NCBI RefSeq assembly: GCF_001428865.1
Contig: NZ_LMIV01000001.1
Span: 925,776-989,775, forward strand
Reading direction: 5' to 3'
Origin: Sphingomonas sp. Root241
GTDB taxonomy: Bacteria > Pseudomonadota > Alphaproteobacteria > Sphingomonadales > Sphingomonadaceae
DNA length: 64,000 bases
Position numbers and translations under genes: made by a program. The notes under the pieces were generated by a model, which made no database searches, was not told where the DNA came from, and was given only the letters and a program-made list of their open reading frames with translations. The stretch's first letter is position 1. The number at the start of each line of letters is the position of its first letter. Shown here one piece after another: positions 28,572 through 38,051 of the stretch.

Positions 28572-28892
28572 ATGGTGAAGCCGGAATGGGGCACCAAGCG
28601 CGCGTGCCCGAAGTGCGGAACGCGCTTCTACGATCTGACCAAGGACGAGCCCGTCACGTGCATCAACTGCTCCTATTCGTGGGAGCCGGAGCCGATTCTC
28701 AAGTCGAAGCAGCCGATGCCCTTCGAAGCGGTCAAGGCCAACCCCGACAAGCCGGCGGCGGTCGACTCCGATCTGGGTGACGAAGATCTGGACATCGCCG
28801 AGGACGAAGAGCCGTCCCCCGACGATGACGTCGATCTCGGCGGCGACGACGATCTCGGTGTCGAGACGGCGAGCGACGAGGACGATCAGTAA
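28572..28892 (+). CDS. FYDLN acid domain protein (TIGR02300 family)
   Basis: This 106-residue alphaproteobacterial protein has two zinc-binding-type cysteine pairs (CPKC near residue 13 and CINC near residue 30) around the defining FYDL motif (GTRFYDLTKDEPVTC). A very acidic, aspartate-rich tail follows from residue 60 (DLGDEDLDIAEDEEPSPDDD). The family is conserved near aroA in alphaproteobacteria and has no proven function. A zinc ribbon with an acidic tail suggests contact with nucleic-acid-binding proteins. ATG 28572 follows AAGAGGCAAC. Confidence 0.92.
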   Translation: MVKPEWGTKRACPKCGTRFYDLTKDEPVTCINCSYSWEPEPILKSKQPMPFEAVKANPDKPAAVDSDLGDEDLDIAEDEEPSPDDDVDLGGDDDLGVETASDEDDQ

Positions 28893-28978
28893 GAAAATCG
28901 GTGCGGCAAGGGCGCGTGCAAAAAGCGTCCTTGCCAAACCCGCGGAGCCCTTCTAATGGGCCCGTCTTCCCGGGGTTT

Positions 28979-29054
28979 GGGGCCGTAGCTCAGCTGGGAG
29001 AGCGCTGCAATGGCATTGCAGAGGTCAGGGGTTCGATCCCCCTCGGCTCCACCA
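28979..29054 (+). tRNA. tRNA-Ala(GGC)
   Basis: A 76-base tRNA has acceptor GGGGCCG paired with CGGCTCC (one G-U), discriminator A and encoded CCA. The D-arm is GCTCAGCTGGGAGAGC, the anticodon stem CTGCA/TGCAG has loop ATGGCAT (anticodon GGC), and the T-arm is AGGGG TTCGATC CCCCT. Confidence 0.97.
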
Positions 29055-29215
29055 TTCCCCCCGCTTCCTTCGAGGCATTTCCGATCCCCGTAAGAGGCGC
29101 CCGCGCGGCCTCGCCGGCCAATATGGTTGCAGTTACTGCACATATCCGTGCTTGCGCAGTGGCAGCGCTGTCAAATATGCCTTCGATCAGGGCCGCTTCC
29201 GGCCGGGGGTGAGCA

Positions 29216-30220
29216 ATGTCCAGCCGTCCGACGATCAAGGAAGTCTCGAAGATCGCAGGCGTGTCGTTCAAGACCGTCTCGCGCGTCCTTAATAACGAGA
29301 AGCACGTCAGCGAGGAAACGCGCCGGCGCGTCGAGGAAGTCGTGGCGCGGCTCAATTTCCGCCCCAGCCACGCGGCGCGCACACTCGCCGGACGGCGGTC
29401 GTTCCAGGTGGCGTTGCTCTACGACAATCCCAGCCCCTATTATGTCTATCACATCCAGCTCGGCGCACAGCAGCGCTGCAGCGAACTTGGCTACCGGCTG
29501 CTGCTTCAGCCGATCGACAGCCAGTCGCCCGATCTGGTGTCGAACGTCATGGCGCTGGTCGACGAGGCGCATCTGGACGGGGTGATCCTGTCGCCGCCGG
29601 TCACCGAGATCGCTGCCCTGCTCGACGAGCTCGACCGGCGCGGACTGCCTTATGTCCGCATCGCGCCCGGCGCGCGCAAGGACAGCGGCATGGCGGCTGC
29701 GATCGACGACGTGGCGGCCGCGCGCGAAGTCACCGAGCATCTGATCGGGCTCGGGCATCGCGCGATCGGTTTCATCCGCGGGCTCGACAGCCACGTCTCG
29801 ACCTGGGAGCGCCTGCAGGGCTATCGCGAGGCGCTCGAGGCGCACGGTATCGCTTTCGACGAGGGCCTGGTCGTCGCGGGCGAGAACAGCTTCACTTCGG
29901 GCGGCGAGGCGGCGCGGTCACTGTTGGATCGCACGCCACGTCCCACGGCGATCTTCGCCGGCAACGACGATATGGCCGCGGGCGTGCTGGCGGTGGCGCA
30001 CGAGGCCGATATCGACATTCCCGGTCAGCTCTCGATCGTGGGGTTCGACGATTCGGATCTGGCCAAGGCGGTATGGCCACCGCTGACGACGATGCGCCAG
30101 CCGGTACGCGAGCTGGCCTATGCCGCCGCCGATCTGATGCTCTCGCCCGAGACCGGACAACGGGTCACGCTGGAGCACAAGCTGATGATCCGCTCGACCA
30201 CCGGTCCGGTGCCGCGTTAA
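29216..30220 (+). CDS. LacI-family transcriptional regulator
   Basis: This 334-residue repressor-type protein has an N-terminal HTH (PTIKEVSKIAGVSFKTVSRVLN) and hinge (SHAARTLAG). A periplasmic-binding-like sensor domain follows (VALLYDNPSPYYVYHIQLGAQQRCSE..., GHRAIGFIRG, PTAIFAGNDDMAAGVL, IPGQLSIVGFDDSDLAKAVWPPLTT). The sensor normally binds a sugar or nucleoside effector. No transport or catabolic gene adjoins it, so the regulon is unknown. It may act on the sugar locus at the left of the window or on distant genes. The start ATG 29216 follows a GTGAGC sequence. Confidence 0.93.
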   Translation: MSSRPTIKEVSKIAGVSFKTVSRVLNNEKHVSEETRRRVEEVVARLNFRPSHAARTLAGRRSFQVALLYDNPSPYYVYHIQLGAQQRCSELGYRLLLQPIDSQSPDLVSNVMALVDEAHLDGVILSPPVTEIAALLDELDRRGLPYVRIAPGARKDSGMAAAIDDVAAAREVTEHLIGLGHRAIGFIRGLDSHVSTWERLQGYREALEAHGIAFDEGLVVAGENSFTSGGEAARSLLDRTPRPTAIFAGNDDMAAGVLAVAHEADIDIPGQLSIVGFDDSDLAKAVWPPLTTMRQPVRELAYAAADLMLSPETGQRVTLEHKLMIRSTTGPVPR

Positions 30221-30345
30221 CCACGATCTCGGGATTTAAGAGCCTGCTACCCCCGGGACAGCGCGCGGAGCGTGTCCCGTAACAAAACGCGCGTTAACCT
30301 TCTTCTTTGCTGGCCATAAAAGTAAACGAAGCGTTAACTCCTGCG

Positions 30346-30513
30346 ATGCAAAGCCAGCTCGTCGCCGAGGGCCATGCCCGCCGCCACCCGTTCCGCAGCC
30401 ATATGCGGCGCGTCTCCGCGATCGAGCGCAAGATCAGCGACGATAGCGACTGGAAGCTCTTCGCGCTGAGCTTCAGCGCCTTCTTCGTCTGCTTCTACAC
30501 CTTCATCGTCTAG
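30346..30513 (+). CDS. Small single-pass membrane protein
   Basis: This 55-residue protein has a basic N-terminal half (ARRHPFRSHMRRVSAIERKIS) and one C-terminal transmembrane helix (residues about 35-55, WKLFALSFSAFFVCFYTFIV). The ATG at 30346 lies just after an imperfect CtrA-like motif (TAAA-N7-TTAAC, 30323-30338). The composition and C-terminal anchor suggest an inner-membrane tail-anchored peptide. No family is recognised. It is a plausible gene by codon composition and position but lacks a strong ribosome site. Confidence 0.6.
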   Translation: MQSQLVAEGHARRHPFRSHMRRVSAIERKISDDSDWKLFALSFSAFFVCFYTFIV

Positions 30514-30532
30514 GACGGCCGGCGGAATTTAG

Positions 30533-30677
30533 CCCTCTCCCGCCTTCGCGGGAGAGGGTTGGGTGAGGGTCTTCTTCTTCCACGCGGCAGCGTCTTCATG
30601 GGAGAAGAAGACCCTCACCGCTGCGACTAGGCAGCAAGCTGCCAAGTCTCGCGCCTCTCCCGCGAAAGCGGGAGAGG
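30533..30677. repeat. Nested palindromic (REP/BIME-like) element
   Basis: Two palindromes, CCCTCTCCCGC-CTTC-GCGGGAGAGGG (30533-30558) and CCTCTCCCGC-GAAA-GCGGGAGAGG (30654-30677), flank a 16-bp perfect inverted repeat, GGTGAGGGTCTTCTTC (30562-30577) with GAAGAAGACCCTCACC (30604-30619). The element fills most of the gap between the small membrane protein and the LplT-like gene and can fold into one long hairpin. Confidence 0.88.
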
Positions 30678-30686
30678 GTGATTACT

Positions 30687-31979
30687 TCAGGGAATCGGAT
30701 CGAGCCCGTGGGGCAGATCTTCGGCCTTGTAGAGCCGCCACGCGCAATAGGCCGAGGCGAGGCATAAGAGGAAGACGATCCAGATCGCGTGGACCACGTC
30801 GACGCCGGGGATGTGGGTGAAGCCGAGAACGCCCACCGAGCCGGCGACCATCGCGCCTGAATTGACGATATTGTTGGCCGCCACCGTGCGCGAGGTCTGC
30901 GACTTGTCCACCGTAGTGGTGAGGAAGGCGTAGAGCGGCACGACGAACATGCCGCCGGTGATCGCGATCATCGCGAGGTCGAACAGCACCCGCCACGCAT
31001 CGGGCAGCGCGAGGAAGTTCGCGGTCTTGAGCAGCGCTCCCTCGCTCACCGGAAAATACAGAGCGGCGAAGAAGAAATCGACGACGAACAGCGACATGGC
31101 GAGCACCGAGGCCGTCGCATATTTCGCCGAGACATGGCCCTTGAGCAGCCGGTTGATCACCACCGATCCGATCGCGATGCCGACCGAGAAGATCGCGAGG
31201 AACACGCTGGCGACGTCTTTCTGGGCATGGAACACGTTCTTCACCAGCGGCGGGAAGAGCACGCCCAGCACTGCGGCGATCGTCCAGAACACGCTGATCG
31301 CGACGATGGCGAGATACAGCCGCGGGATGTGCATCGTCGCGCCGATCAGCCGGGCGGAGGCGCGGAAGATGTTGTAATCCAGCTTCAATTTGGTCAGCGG
31401 CGGTGCCGGCGGGATCTTGAGCGAGGCCAGCCAGCCGATCATCGCCACGCCCACCACGGCGAAGGCCGCGACGGTCGGGCTGATCAGTCCGCCCGCGATC
31501 GTGCCGAACAGGATGGCGATATAGGTCCCCGCCTCGACCAGCCCGGTGCCGCCCAGCACTTCGTCCTCGTTCAGATGCTGGGGCAGCACGGCATATTTGA
31601 TCGGGCCGAAAAAGGTCGAGTGAATGCCCATGCCCACTAGCGCCACCAGCATCAGCGGCAGGCTCTTGATGAAGATGCCGAGTGCGCCGACCAGCATGAT
31701 CACGACCTCGGCGGCCTTGATGATCCGCATGATCTTCGCCTTGTCGTAGCTGTCGGCGAGCTGCCCGGCGAGCGCGGAGAAGAGGAAGAAGGGCAGGATG
31801 AAGATGCCCGTGGCGATCGCGCTGAACTGCGTTTCCTGCTCGACCGAGCTGAAAATCTGATAGGTCGCGAAAAAGATCATCGCGTTCTTGAAGAGGTTGT
31901 CGTTGAACGCCCCCAGAAACTGCGTGACGAACAGCGGCAGGAACCGGCGCTCCTTCATCAACCCGAGCGCACCGATCAT
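30687..31979 (-). CDS. MFS transporter of the LplT (lysophospholipid transporter) type
   Basis: This protein of about 430 residues has roughly twelve transmembrane helices. The N-terminal motif FVTQFLGAFNDNLFKNAMIFF, the loop GQLADSYDKAKIMR and the block GPIKYAVLPQHL...GGTGLVEAGTYIAILFGTIAGG match the LplT family. In some proteobacteria that family is fused to acyltransferase domains and flips lysophospholipids across the inner membrane. Here the transporter is alone and transcribed divergently from pgsA, which supports a phospholipid link. ATG 31979 is chosen, with ATG 31958 as an alternative. The longer frame from 32033 has no hydrophobic start. Confidence 0.85.
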   Translation of the reverse strand: MIGALGLMKERRFLPLFVTQFLGAFNDNLFKNAMIFFATYQIFSSVEQETQFSAIATGIFILPFFLFSALAGQLADSYDKAKIMRIIKAAEVVIMLVGALGIFIKSLPLMLVALVGMGIHSTFFGPIKYAVLPQHLNEDEVLGGTGLVEAGTYIAILFGTIAGGLISPTVAAFAVVGVAMIGWLASLKIPPAPPLTKLKLDYNIFRASARLIGATMHIPRLYLAIVAISVFWTIAAVLGVLFPPLVKNVFHAQKDVASVFLAIFSVGIAIGSVVINRLLKGHVSAKYATASVLAMSLFVVDFFFAALYFPVSEGALLKTANFLALPDAWRVLFDLAMIAITGGMFVVPLYAFLTTTVDKSQTSRTVAANNIVNSGAMVAGSVGVLGFTHIPGVDVVHAIWIVFLLCLASAYCAWRLYKAEDLPHGLDPIP

Positions 31980-32130
31980 ATCCAGCCACGTCCTTGAAGC
32001 GCGGGAGGACCCCGCCAAACGACGCGTCGGCATAGCCGAGCGTCACGGAACGTATCAACCGCCATGTGCGTCCCACATCCATGACGAAGACTGTTTCGGC
32101 TCCCATACGACCGGTGCTAGGGCGACAAGG

Positions 32131-32685
32131 ATGCTGACGTTGCCCAACATCCTGACGCTCTCGCGGATCGTCACGGTGCCGCTGCTCGCGGCCTTTCTGT
32201 GGTGGCCCGAATGGCGGACCGGCTATGCCGTTGCCTTCGCGATCTACTGCCTGATGGGCATCACCGATTATTTCGACGGCTATCTGGCGCGCGCGCAGGG
32301 CACCGTCTCCAAGCTCGGCGTGTTCCTCGATCCGATCGCCGACAAGATCATGATCGCCGCAGTGATCCTGATGTTGGTGGGCAAGGGCGTCGTCGCCGAC
32401 TGGCACCTGATCGCTGCTTTGATCATCCTGCTGCGCGAGATCACCGTCTCGGGTCTCCGCGAGTTCCTCGCTCAGTTGCAGGTGTCGGTGCCGGTCTCGC
32501 AGCTCGCCAAGTGGAAGACGACGCTCCAGCTCGTCGCGTTCGGGGCTTTGATCCTGGGGCAGGCGGTGCCGCAATATCCGTGGGTGACGTTGCTCGGGCT
32601 GGTCACCTTGTGGAGCGCGGCGGTGCTGACCGCGATCACCGGCTGGGACTATCTGCGCGTCGGTCTCAAGCACATGGATACGTGA
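32131..32685 (+). CDS. pgsA: CDP-diacylglycerol--glycerol-3-phosphate 3-phosphatidyltransferase
   Basis: This 184-residue inner-membrane enzyme makes phosphatidylglycerophosphate from CDP-diacylglycerol and glycerol 3-phosphate. The catalytic CDP-alcohol phosphotransferase motif D-G-x2-A-R-x8-G-x3-D-x3-D is exact in FDGYLARAQGTVSKLGVFLDPIADK. The start ATG 32131 begins the family-typical MLTLPNILTLSRI. The frame remains open upstream to 31888 but has no similarity there. The stop overlaps the moaD start by one base (TGATG), so pgsA-moaD-moaE are cotranscribed. Confidence 0.96.
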   Translation: MLTLPNILTLSRIVTVPLLAAFLWWPEWRTGYAVAFAIYCLMGITDYFDGYLARAQGTVSKLGVFLDPIADKIMIAAVILMLVGKGVVADWHLIAALIILLREITVSGLREFLAQLQVSVPVSQLAKWKTTLQLVAFGALILGQAVPQYPWVTLLGLVTLWSAAVLTAITGWDYLRVGLKHMDT

Positions 32686-32936
32686 TGGACCTGCTCTATT
32701 TCGCCTGGGTTCGCGAGCGTATCGGGACGGGAGCGGAGCGGCGCGATCCGCCGGAAGCGGTGCGCAACGTCGCCGATCTGATCGACTGGCTGGCGACGCT
32801 CAGCCCCGGCCATGCCGAGGCGATGCGCGAGCCCGAACGGCTGCGCGCGGCGATCGACCAGAAGTTCGTGCCGCTCGACACATTGCTCGGCGATGCGCGC
32901 GAAGTCGCGATCTTCCCGCCGGTGACCGGCGGATGA
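32685..32936 (+). CDS. moaD: Molybdopterin synthase sulfur carrier subunit
   Basis: This 83-residue ubiquitin-like protein ends in the required C-terminal Gly-Gly (PPVTGG), which is thiocarboxylated and donates sulfur to precursor Z. It shows LLYFAWVRERIG and VAIFPPVTGG motifs at normal length. It overlaps pgsA by one base at the start and moaE by four bases at the end. Confidence 0.94.
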   Translation: MDLLYFAWVRERIGTGAERRDPPEAVRNVADLIDWLATLSPGHAEAMREPERLRAAIDQKFVPLDTLLGDAREVAIFPPVTGG

Positions 32937-33370
32937 TCCGGGTCTCGATCGACGATGCGCCGATCGAGCTGGGCGTCGAAGTCGCCGCACTGGAGGAGCG
33001 AGGCGCCGGCGCTGTCGCGACTTTCACCGGCGTCGTCCGCGGCGATGACGGCGTGACTGCGCTCGAGCTCGAACATTATCCGGGCATGACCGAAGGCGCG
33101 CTGATCGCGCTGGCGGAAGTCGCGATGCAGCGCTGGTCCCTGCTCGGCGTTACCATGGTCCACCGCGTCGGCGTGATGGTCCCCGGCGACCGCATCGTCT
33201 TCATCGGCACCGCCGCGGAACATCGCCGCGAGGCACTGGAGGCCTGCGCCTATCTGATCGACCGGCTCAAGACCGACGCGCCCTTCTGGAAGCGCGAGAC
33301 GCGGGGCGATGCGGCGCGCTGGGTCGAAGCCCGCGAGAGCGACGCGGATGCGGCGGGGCGCTGGGACTAG
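32933..33370 (+). CDS. moaE: Molybdopterin synthase catalytic subunit
   Basis: This 145-residue partner of MoaD converts cyclic pyranopterin monophosphate to molybdopterin. Motifs: GAVATFTGVVRGDDG, LELEHYPGMTE, VHRVGVMVPGDRIVFIG, AEHRREALEACAYLIDRLKTDAPFWKRE, including the lysines that contact the MoaD tail. It starts within moaD (ATGA overlap) and ends the operon. Confidence 0.96.
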   Translation: MIRVSIDDAPIELGVEVAALEERGAGAVATFTGVVRGDDGVTALELEHYPGMTEGALIALAEVAMQRWSLLGVTMVHRVGVMVPGDRIVFIGTAAEHRREALEACAYLIDRLKTDAPFWKRETRGDAARWVEARESDADAAGRWD

Positions 33371-33376
33371 CCTCAA

Positions 33377-33459
33377 CCGTCATCCCGACGAACGCCGGGA
33401 TCTCAGGCCACATGTCGGGCAGGAGCCGCACGAGGTCCCGGCCTTCGCCGGGATGACGA
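33377..33459. repeat. Dispersed palindromic repeat, copy 1
   Basis: CCGTCATCCCGACGAACGCCGGGATCTCAGG (stated as 33377-33407; key core GTCATCCCGnCG) and an inverted partner ending CCGGGATGACG near 33459 flank a short spacer downstream of moaE. The core is shared with the elements at 34.5, 37.1 and 51.3 kb. Confidence 0.85.
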
Positions 33460-33461
33460 GC

Positions 33462-34361
33462 CTATTGCGTCTGCGCCAGAACGTCGGCCAACAACCGGAA
33501 ATCCCGCTCGCGCGGGCTGGCCTTGCGCCACACGAGCGCGATGTGCCGCGATGCGTTTTCCGCATCGAGCGGCCGGGCGGTCACCTGGGTATGGTCGAGG
33601 ATGCCCGCGTCGATCGCCATTTCGGGCAGCATCGTGACCCCCAGCCCGTTGTCGACCATCTGCACCATGGTGTGCAGCGACGTGCCGAGCATCGTCGCCT
33701 CGGCGCGCAATTCGGGCCGGTTGCACGCGGCGAGGGCGTGGTCCTTCAGGCAATGCCCGTCCTCGAGCATCAGCAGCCGGTTGGCGTCGATATCGGCCGG
33801 GCGGATCGTCGGGGTCGGGTCCATCTCGCCCTCGGGAAAGGCGACGAACAGCCGGTCGTCGAACAACGGCGCCGCCTCCACGTCGCCGCAGCCGAAGGGG
33901 AGAGCCAGCAGCACGCAATCGGTGCGCCCGTGATGGAGCTGCTCGCAGGCCTGCCCGCTGGTCTCCTCGCGCAGGAACAGCTTGAGCTCGGGATATTCGC
34001 GCCGCAGCCGCGGCAGGATGCGGGGAAGCAGGAAGGGTGCGATCGTCGGGATCACGCTCATCCGCATCTCCCCCGACAGCGGCCGCCCCGCCGCGCGGGC
34101 AAGGTCGCCAAGCTCGTCCGCCTCGCGCAGCACCCTCCGCGCCTTGTCGACGATCCGCTCGCCGAGCGGCGTGAAGCGCACCACGCGCCGCGTCCGTTCG
34201 ACCAGCACGACGCCGATCAGCGTCTCGAGCTCGCGGATGCCGGCGGAAAGCGTGGACTGGGTGACGAAACACGCCTCCGCCGCGCGGCCGAAATGGCCGG
34301 AATCGTGCAGCGCGACGAGATATTGCAGCTGCTTGAGCGTCGGGAGATAGGTTGCTGCCAC
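33462..34361 (-). CDS. oxyR: Hydrogen-peroxide-sensing LysR regulator OxyR
   Basis: This 299-residue LysR-type activator has an N-terminal HTH (LKQLQYLVALHDSGHFGRAAEACFVTQSTLSAGIRELE) and a sensor domain. The redox pair Cys204 and Cys213 lies in LLMLEDGHCLKDHALAAC, with the same spacing as E. coli Cys199/Cys208. Peroxide oxidises these to a disulphide and switches on peroxide-defence genes. It lies downstream of ahpC-ahpF on the same strand, its expected targets, separated by a palindromic element. Length and order are ordinary. Confidence 0.95.
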   Translation of the reverse strand: MAATYLPTLKQLQYLVALHDSGHFGRAAEACFVTQSTLSAGIRELETLIGVVLVERTRRVVRFTPLGERIVDKARRVLREADELGDLARAAGRPLSGEMRMSVIPTIAPFLLPRILPRLRREYPELKLFLREETSGQACEQLHHGRTDCVLLALPFGCGDVEAAPLFDDRLFVAFPEGEMDPTPTIRPADIDANRLLMLEDGHCLKDHALAACNRPELRAEATMLGTSLHTMVQMVDNGLGVTMLPEMAIDAGILDHTQVTARPLDAENASRHIALVWRKASPRERDFRLLADVLAQTQ

Positions 34362-34430
34362 TGATCGCCTCTATCGATTGTGTCGGCCATATAGAGTGGC
34401 GGAGGCGATTATGCGAGCCTTTACCCTGAT

Positions 34431-34603
34431 CGTCATCCCCGCGAAAGCGGGGACCCATCTCGTGCAGGAGCCAAGCCGGACAAACGGCCGTCTTATTTAC
34501 GGCATGTTGCGGAGATGGGCAGGTAAGATTGCCCCCGGCAATCTTAGTCATGCGCGGGGCGCATGACGGCCTCGCCCATCCCCCGCTTTCGCGGGGGTGA
34601 CGG
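34431..34603. repeat. Dispersed palindromic repeat, copy 2
   Basis: CGTCATCCCCGCGAAAGCGGGGACCCATCTC (34431-34461) and an inverted partner (34574-34603) enclose a perfect 9-bp hairpin AAGATTGCC-CCC-GGCAATCTT (34525-34545). It fills most of the gap between ahpF and oxyR and could form a transcript-end structure for ahpF. Confidence 0.87.
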
Positions 34604-34629
34604 TATTAGAATAGGTGCGAATTGGAAGT

Positions 34630-36210
34630 TCAAGCCGCCGCCTCGACCAATTCCTCCGCCGGCAACCGGATCAAATAATCGAACGCTGACAGCGCCGCGG
34701 TCGAACCCGCACCCATCGCGATGACGATCTGCTTGTACGGCACCGTCGTCGCATCGCCCGCGGCGAAGATCCCCCGCTGCGAGGTCTCGCCGCGCGCGTC
34801 GATCTCGATCTCGCCGCGCGGGCTCAGCGCCACCGAATCCTTGAGCCACTCGGTGTTCGGCACCAGCCCGATCTGCACGAAGATGCCTTCGAGTTCGATC
34901 TGGTGCTCAGTGCTGTGGCTGCGGTCCTTATAGGCCAGCCCCGACACCTTCTCGCCGTCACCGCGCACTTCGGTGGTCAGCGCCGAAGTGATCACCTTGA
35001 TGTTGGGCAAAGTCGCCAGCTTGCGCTGGAGCACCGCGTCGGCGCGCAGGTCGCTGTCATATTCGATCAAGGTCACGTGTGCCACGATACCGGCAAGGTC
35101 GATCGCCGCCTCGACGCCCGAATTGCCGCCGCCGATCACCGCGACGCGCTTGCCCTTGAACAAAGGCCCGTCGCAGTGCGGGCAGTACGCCACGCCCTTG
35201 TTGCGATATTCGTCCTCGCCGGGCACGCCCATCTGCCGCCAGCGCGCGCCGGTCGATAGGATCACCGTCCGTGCCTTAAGGCTCGCGCCGTTGGCCAGCC
35301 GCACTTCGTGCAGCCCGCCCTCGGTCGGCGCCGGGATCAGCTTTTCGGCGCGCTGCAGGTTCATCACGTCGACCTCGTAATCCTTGACGTGCTGCTCGAG
35401 ATGCGCGGCCAGCTTGGGCCCCTCGGTGTGCGGAACCGAGATGAAATTCTCGATCGCCATCGTGTCGAGCACCTGCCCGCCGAAGCGCTCGGCCGCCACG
35501 CCGACGCGGATGCCCTTGCGCGCGGCATAGATCGCCGCCGCCGCGCCCGCGGGCCCGCCGCCGACCACCAGCACGTCGAACGCATCCTTCGTCCTGATCT
35601 TCTCGGCCGCGCGCGCCTCCGCGCCGGTGTCGAGCCTCGCGACGATCTGCTCGAGTTCCATCCGGCCCTGCCCGAAGGGCTCGCCGTTGAGAAACACCGT
35701 CGGCACCGCCATCACTTTCCGGGCGTCGACTTCGTCCTTGAACAAGGCGCCGTCGATCGCGACGTGCTTGATCCGCGGATTGAGTACCGCCATCAGATTG
35801 AGCGCCTGCACCACGTCGGGGCAGTTCTGGCACGACAGCGAGAAATAGGTCTCGAACTCGAAATCGCCGTCGAGTTCCTTGACCTGTTCGATCAATTCCT
35901 GCGCCGCGCGCGACGGATGCCCGCCGACCTGCAGCAGCGCCAGCACCAGCGACGTGAATTCATGCCCCATCGGCAGGCCCGCGAAACGTACGCCGATATC
36001 GGTGCCGGCGCGGCGGATCATGAAGCTGGGTTTCCGGGCATCGTCCTTGCGCACGACGCTGATGTCGTCGGAAAGCGCCGCAATGTCGTTCAGCAGGCGC
36101 TCGAGTTCGCCCGATTTGGCGTCGTCGCCCAGGCTGGCGACGAGCTCGATCGGCTGCTTGATGTTGACCAGATAGGTCTTGAGCTGCTGCGTCAGATTGG
36201 CGTCGAGCAT
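34630..36210 (-). CDS. ahpF: Alkyl hydroperoxide reductase subunit F
   Basis: This 526-residue flavoprotein passes electrons from NADH to AhpC. The N-terminal tandem thioredoxin-fold domain carries Cys127-x2-Cys130 (SCQNC). The FAD site is [19 protein letters not shown], the second redox pair Cys343-x2-Cys346 (CPHC) follows, and the NAD site is [14 protein letters not shown]. All four catalytic cysteines are present. ATG 36210 has GGAG seven bases upstream. It is 98 bp downstream of ahpC, with a GC-rich inverted repeat (CGGCCCGGG, 36239-36247 and CCCGGGCCG, 36264-36272) between them that may lower ahpF expression relative to ahpC. Confidence 0.97.
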   Translation of the reverse strand: MLDANLTQQLKTYLVNIKQPIELVASLGDDAKSGELERLLNDIAALSDDISVVRKDDARKPSFMIRRAGTDIGVRFAGLPMGHEFTSLVLALLQVGGHPSRAAQELIEQVKELDGDFEFETYFSLSCQNCPDVVQALNLMAVLNPRIKHVAIDGALFKDEVDARKVMAVPTVFLNGEPFGQGRMELEQIVARLDTGAEARAAEKIRTKDAFDVLVVGGGPAGAAAAIYAARKGIRVGVAAERFGGQVLDTMAIENFISVPHTEGPKLAAHLEQHVKDYEVDVMNLQRAEKLIPAPTEGGLHEVRLANGASLKARTVILSTGARWRQMGVPGEDEYRNKGVAYCPHCDGPLFKGKRVAVIGGGNSGVEAAIDLAGIVAHVTLIEYDSDLRADAVLQRKLATLPNIKVITSALTTEVRGDGEKVSGLAYKDRSHSTEHQIELEGIFVQIGLVPNTEWLKDSVALSPRGEIEIDARGETSQRGIFAAGDATTVPYKQIVIAMGAGSTAALSAFDYLIRLPAEELVEAAA

Positions 36211-36308
36211 CGGTAAACTCCGGTAACTAGAGACAAAACGGCCCGGGACAGACCGAAATCCAACCCGGGCCGAATGGGCGCCCCCACAAGGGGGAGGGGA
36301 GGGGCGCC

Positions 36309-36872
36309 TTAGATCTTGCCGACGAGGTCCAGCGAGGGAGCGAGCGTCGCTTCGCCCTCTTCCCACTTGGCCGGGCAGACTTCGCCCGGATGCGCGGCAA
36401 TATATTGCGCGGCCTTGATCTTGCGCAGAAGCTCGGCGGCGTTGCGGCCGACGCCCTCCGACGTGATCTCGACCAGCTGGATCACGCCCTCGGGATCGAC
36501 GACGAAGGTGCCGCGGTCCGCAAGGCCCTGACCCTCACGCAGCACGTCGAAGTTCGTGCTGAGAACGTGGTTCTGGTCGCCGAGCATATAGTAATTGATC
36601 TTGCCGATCGCCGGCGAGGTGTCGTGCCAGGCCTTGTGGCTGAAATGCGTGTCGGTCGATACCGAATAGACCTCGACACCCATCTTCTGGAGTGTCGGGT
36701 AGATGTCGGCCAGGTCTTCGAGCTCGGTGGGGCACACGAAGGTGAAGTCGGCCGGGTAGAAGAAGAAGACCGCCCACTTGCCGCGCGTGTCGGCGTCGGT
36801 GACCTGGACGAACTTGCCGTCCTTATAGGCCTGCGCCGTGAACGGCTTAATCGTGCTTCCGATGAGCGCCAT
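36309..36872 (-). CDS. ahpC: Alkyl hydroperoxide reductase subunit C (peroxiredoxin)
   Basis: This 187-residue typical 2-Cys peroxiredoxin reduces organic and hydrogen peroxides. The peroxidatic Cys47 is in FVCPTE and the resolving Cys166 in EVCPAKW, matching E. coli Cys46/Cys165. A strong ribosome site (GGAGGA, eight bases before ATG 36872) fits a highly expressed protein. It is the first gene of the ahpC-ahpF pair and likely an OxyR target. I could not place an OxyR site with confidence. Confidence 0.98.
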   Translation of the reverse strand: MALIGSTIKPFTAQAYKDGKFVQVTDADTRGKWAVFFFYPADFTFVCPTELEDLADIYPTLQKMGVEVYSVSTDTHFSHKAWHDTSPAIGKINYYMLGDQNHVLSTNFDVLREGQGLADRGTFVVDPEGVIQLVEITSEGVGRNAAELLRKIKAAQYIAAHPGEVCPAKWEEGEATLAPSLDLVGKI

Positions 36873-37011
36873 GCGTGAAATTCCTCCAAAGGCATTGTGT
36901 TGCAATGCGGGATATAAGCGCGCTGCGGCGCAATGCTAATGGGAAGCTTCGCTCGCGCTGATCGAGTGAGGCGATCAGTGGCGGGTGATTAATCGAATTG
37001 CCGCCCACGTT

Positions 37012-37255
37012 CCGTCATCCCGGCGAAAGCCGGGATCTCAGGCGAGGAAGTACCGTCGGGTCCTTGCTCCCAACCGTCACCCGGACTTGTTCCGGGGCCC
37101 ACCGCGCCAGCCATGCCGGCGGAGAAGTTTGGGAAAGCCTGAGTCGCCTGCATTCCACGGAAATGTGGACCCCGGACCAAGTCCGGGGTGACAGTGGAAT
37201 TTGGTTACAGATTCGCGCCTGCCTCCTGAGATCCCGGCTTTCGCCGGGATGACGG
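37012..37255. repeat. Dispersed palindromic repeat, copy 3, with 31-bp perfect inverted ends
   Basis: The 31 bases at 37012-37042 and 37225-37255 are exact reverse complements, each also with an internal GGCGAAAGCC-type hairpin. Inside lie a second pair of inverted motifs around CCGTCACCCGGACTTGTTCCGG (37074 region) and GGACCAAGTCCGGGGTGAC (37172 region). The whole fills the gap between ahpC and the TauE/SafE gene. Confidence 0.9.
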
Positions 37256-37292
37256 GAAACACGCGGTGCCCGCTGCGCCGCGGCGCCGAACC

Positions 37293-38051
37293 TTACCGCA
37301 GCGCGAGGTAAAGGTTATACACGCTGGTCAGCGTCAGCACGATCCCGACCATCAGCATCAGCGTCTTGGGCTCAACCCGCTTCGCCAGCCGCGCGCCCAG
37401 CGGCGCCGCGATCACGCCGCCGATCAGCAGTCCGACCGTCGCGACGGTGAAGGCTTCGAGCCCGAGCTGGGTGATGAAGGTCGCCGAGATGGTGGCGGTG
37501 ACGAAGAATTCGGCGGTGTTGACCGTGCCGATCGTCATGCGCGGGCTCGACCCCTGGACGAGCAGGTTCGAGGTGACCACCGGGCCCCAGCCGCCGCCGC
37601 CCGCAGCATCGAGAAAGCCGCCGACGAGGCCGAGCGGCTCGACGATCTTGGGGCTGCGCTCATGCGGCGGATAATGTTGCGCGCGCCAGAGCAGATACAG
37701 GCCGATCGCCGTCAGATAGGCGAGAATGAAGGGCTTGGCGGTCGCGGCATGGATGTTGGAGAGCACATAGGCCCCCAGCGCGCCGCCGATCACGCCGGGT
37801 ACCGCGATGCGCAGGAACAGCTTCCAGTTCACGTTCTTGTGGACTGCGTGGCTGATCCCGGAGACTGCGGTAGTGAAGGTCTCGACGGTGTGGACGCCCG
37901 CCGACGCCATCGCCGGCGGCACGCCGAGGCTCAGCAGCAGCGTGTTCGAGATCACGCCGAACGCCATGCCCAGCGCGCCATCGACCATCTGCGCGGCGAA
38001 GCCGACGGCGATGAAGGGGAGGAGTGCCGTCAGGTCTATTCCGAAGATCAT
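37293..38051 (-). CDS. TauE/SafE family (TSUP) membrane exporter
   Basis: This 252-residue integral membrane protein has about eight transmembrane helices. The N-terminal motif [42 protein letters not shown] and the repeated second half ([23 protein letters not shown]) match TSUP proteins, which export sulfite, sulfonates or related anions. ATG 38051 follows AAAGGGC. It is transcribed divergently from cysE with 155 bp between starts, which fits a sulfur-related role. The substrate is inferred. Confidence 0.9.
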   Translation of the reverse strand: MIFGIDLTALLPFIAVGFAAQMVDGALGMAFGVISNTLLLSLGVPPAMASAGVHTVETFTTAVSGISHAVHKNVNWKLFLRIAVPGVIGGALGAYVLSNIHAATAKPFILAYLTAIGLYLLWRAQHYPPHERSPKIVEPLGLVGGFLDAAGGGGWGPVVTSNLLVQGSSPRMTIGTVNTAEFFVTATISATFITQLGLEAFTVATVGLLIGGVIAAPLGARLAKRVEPKTLMLMVGIVLTLTSVYNLYLALR

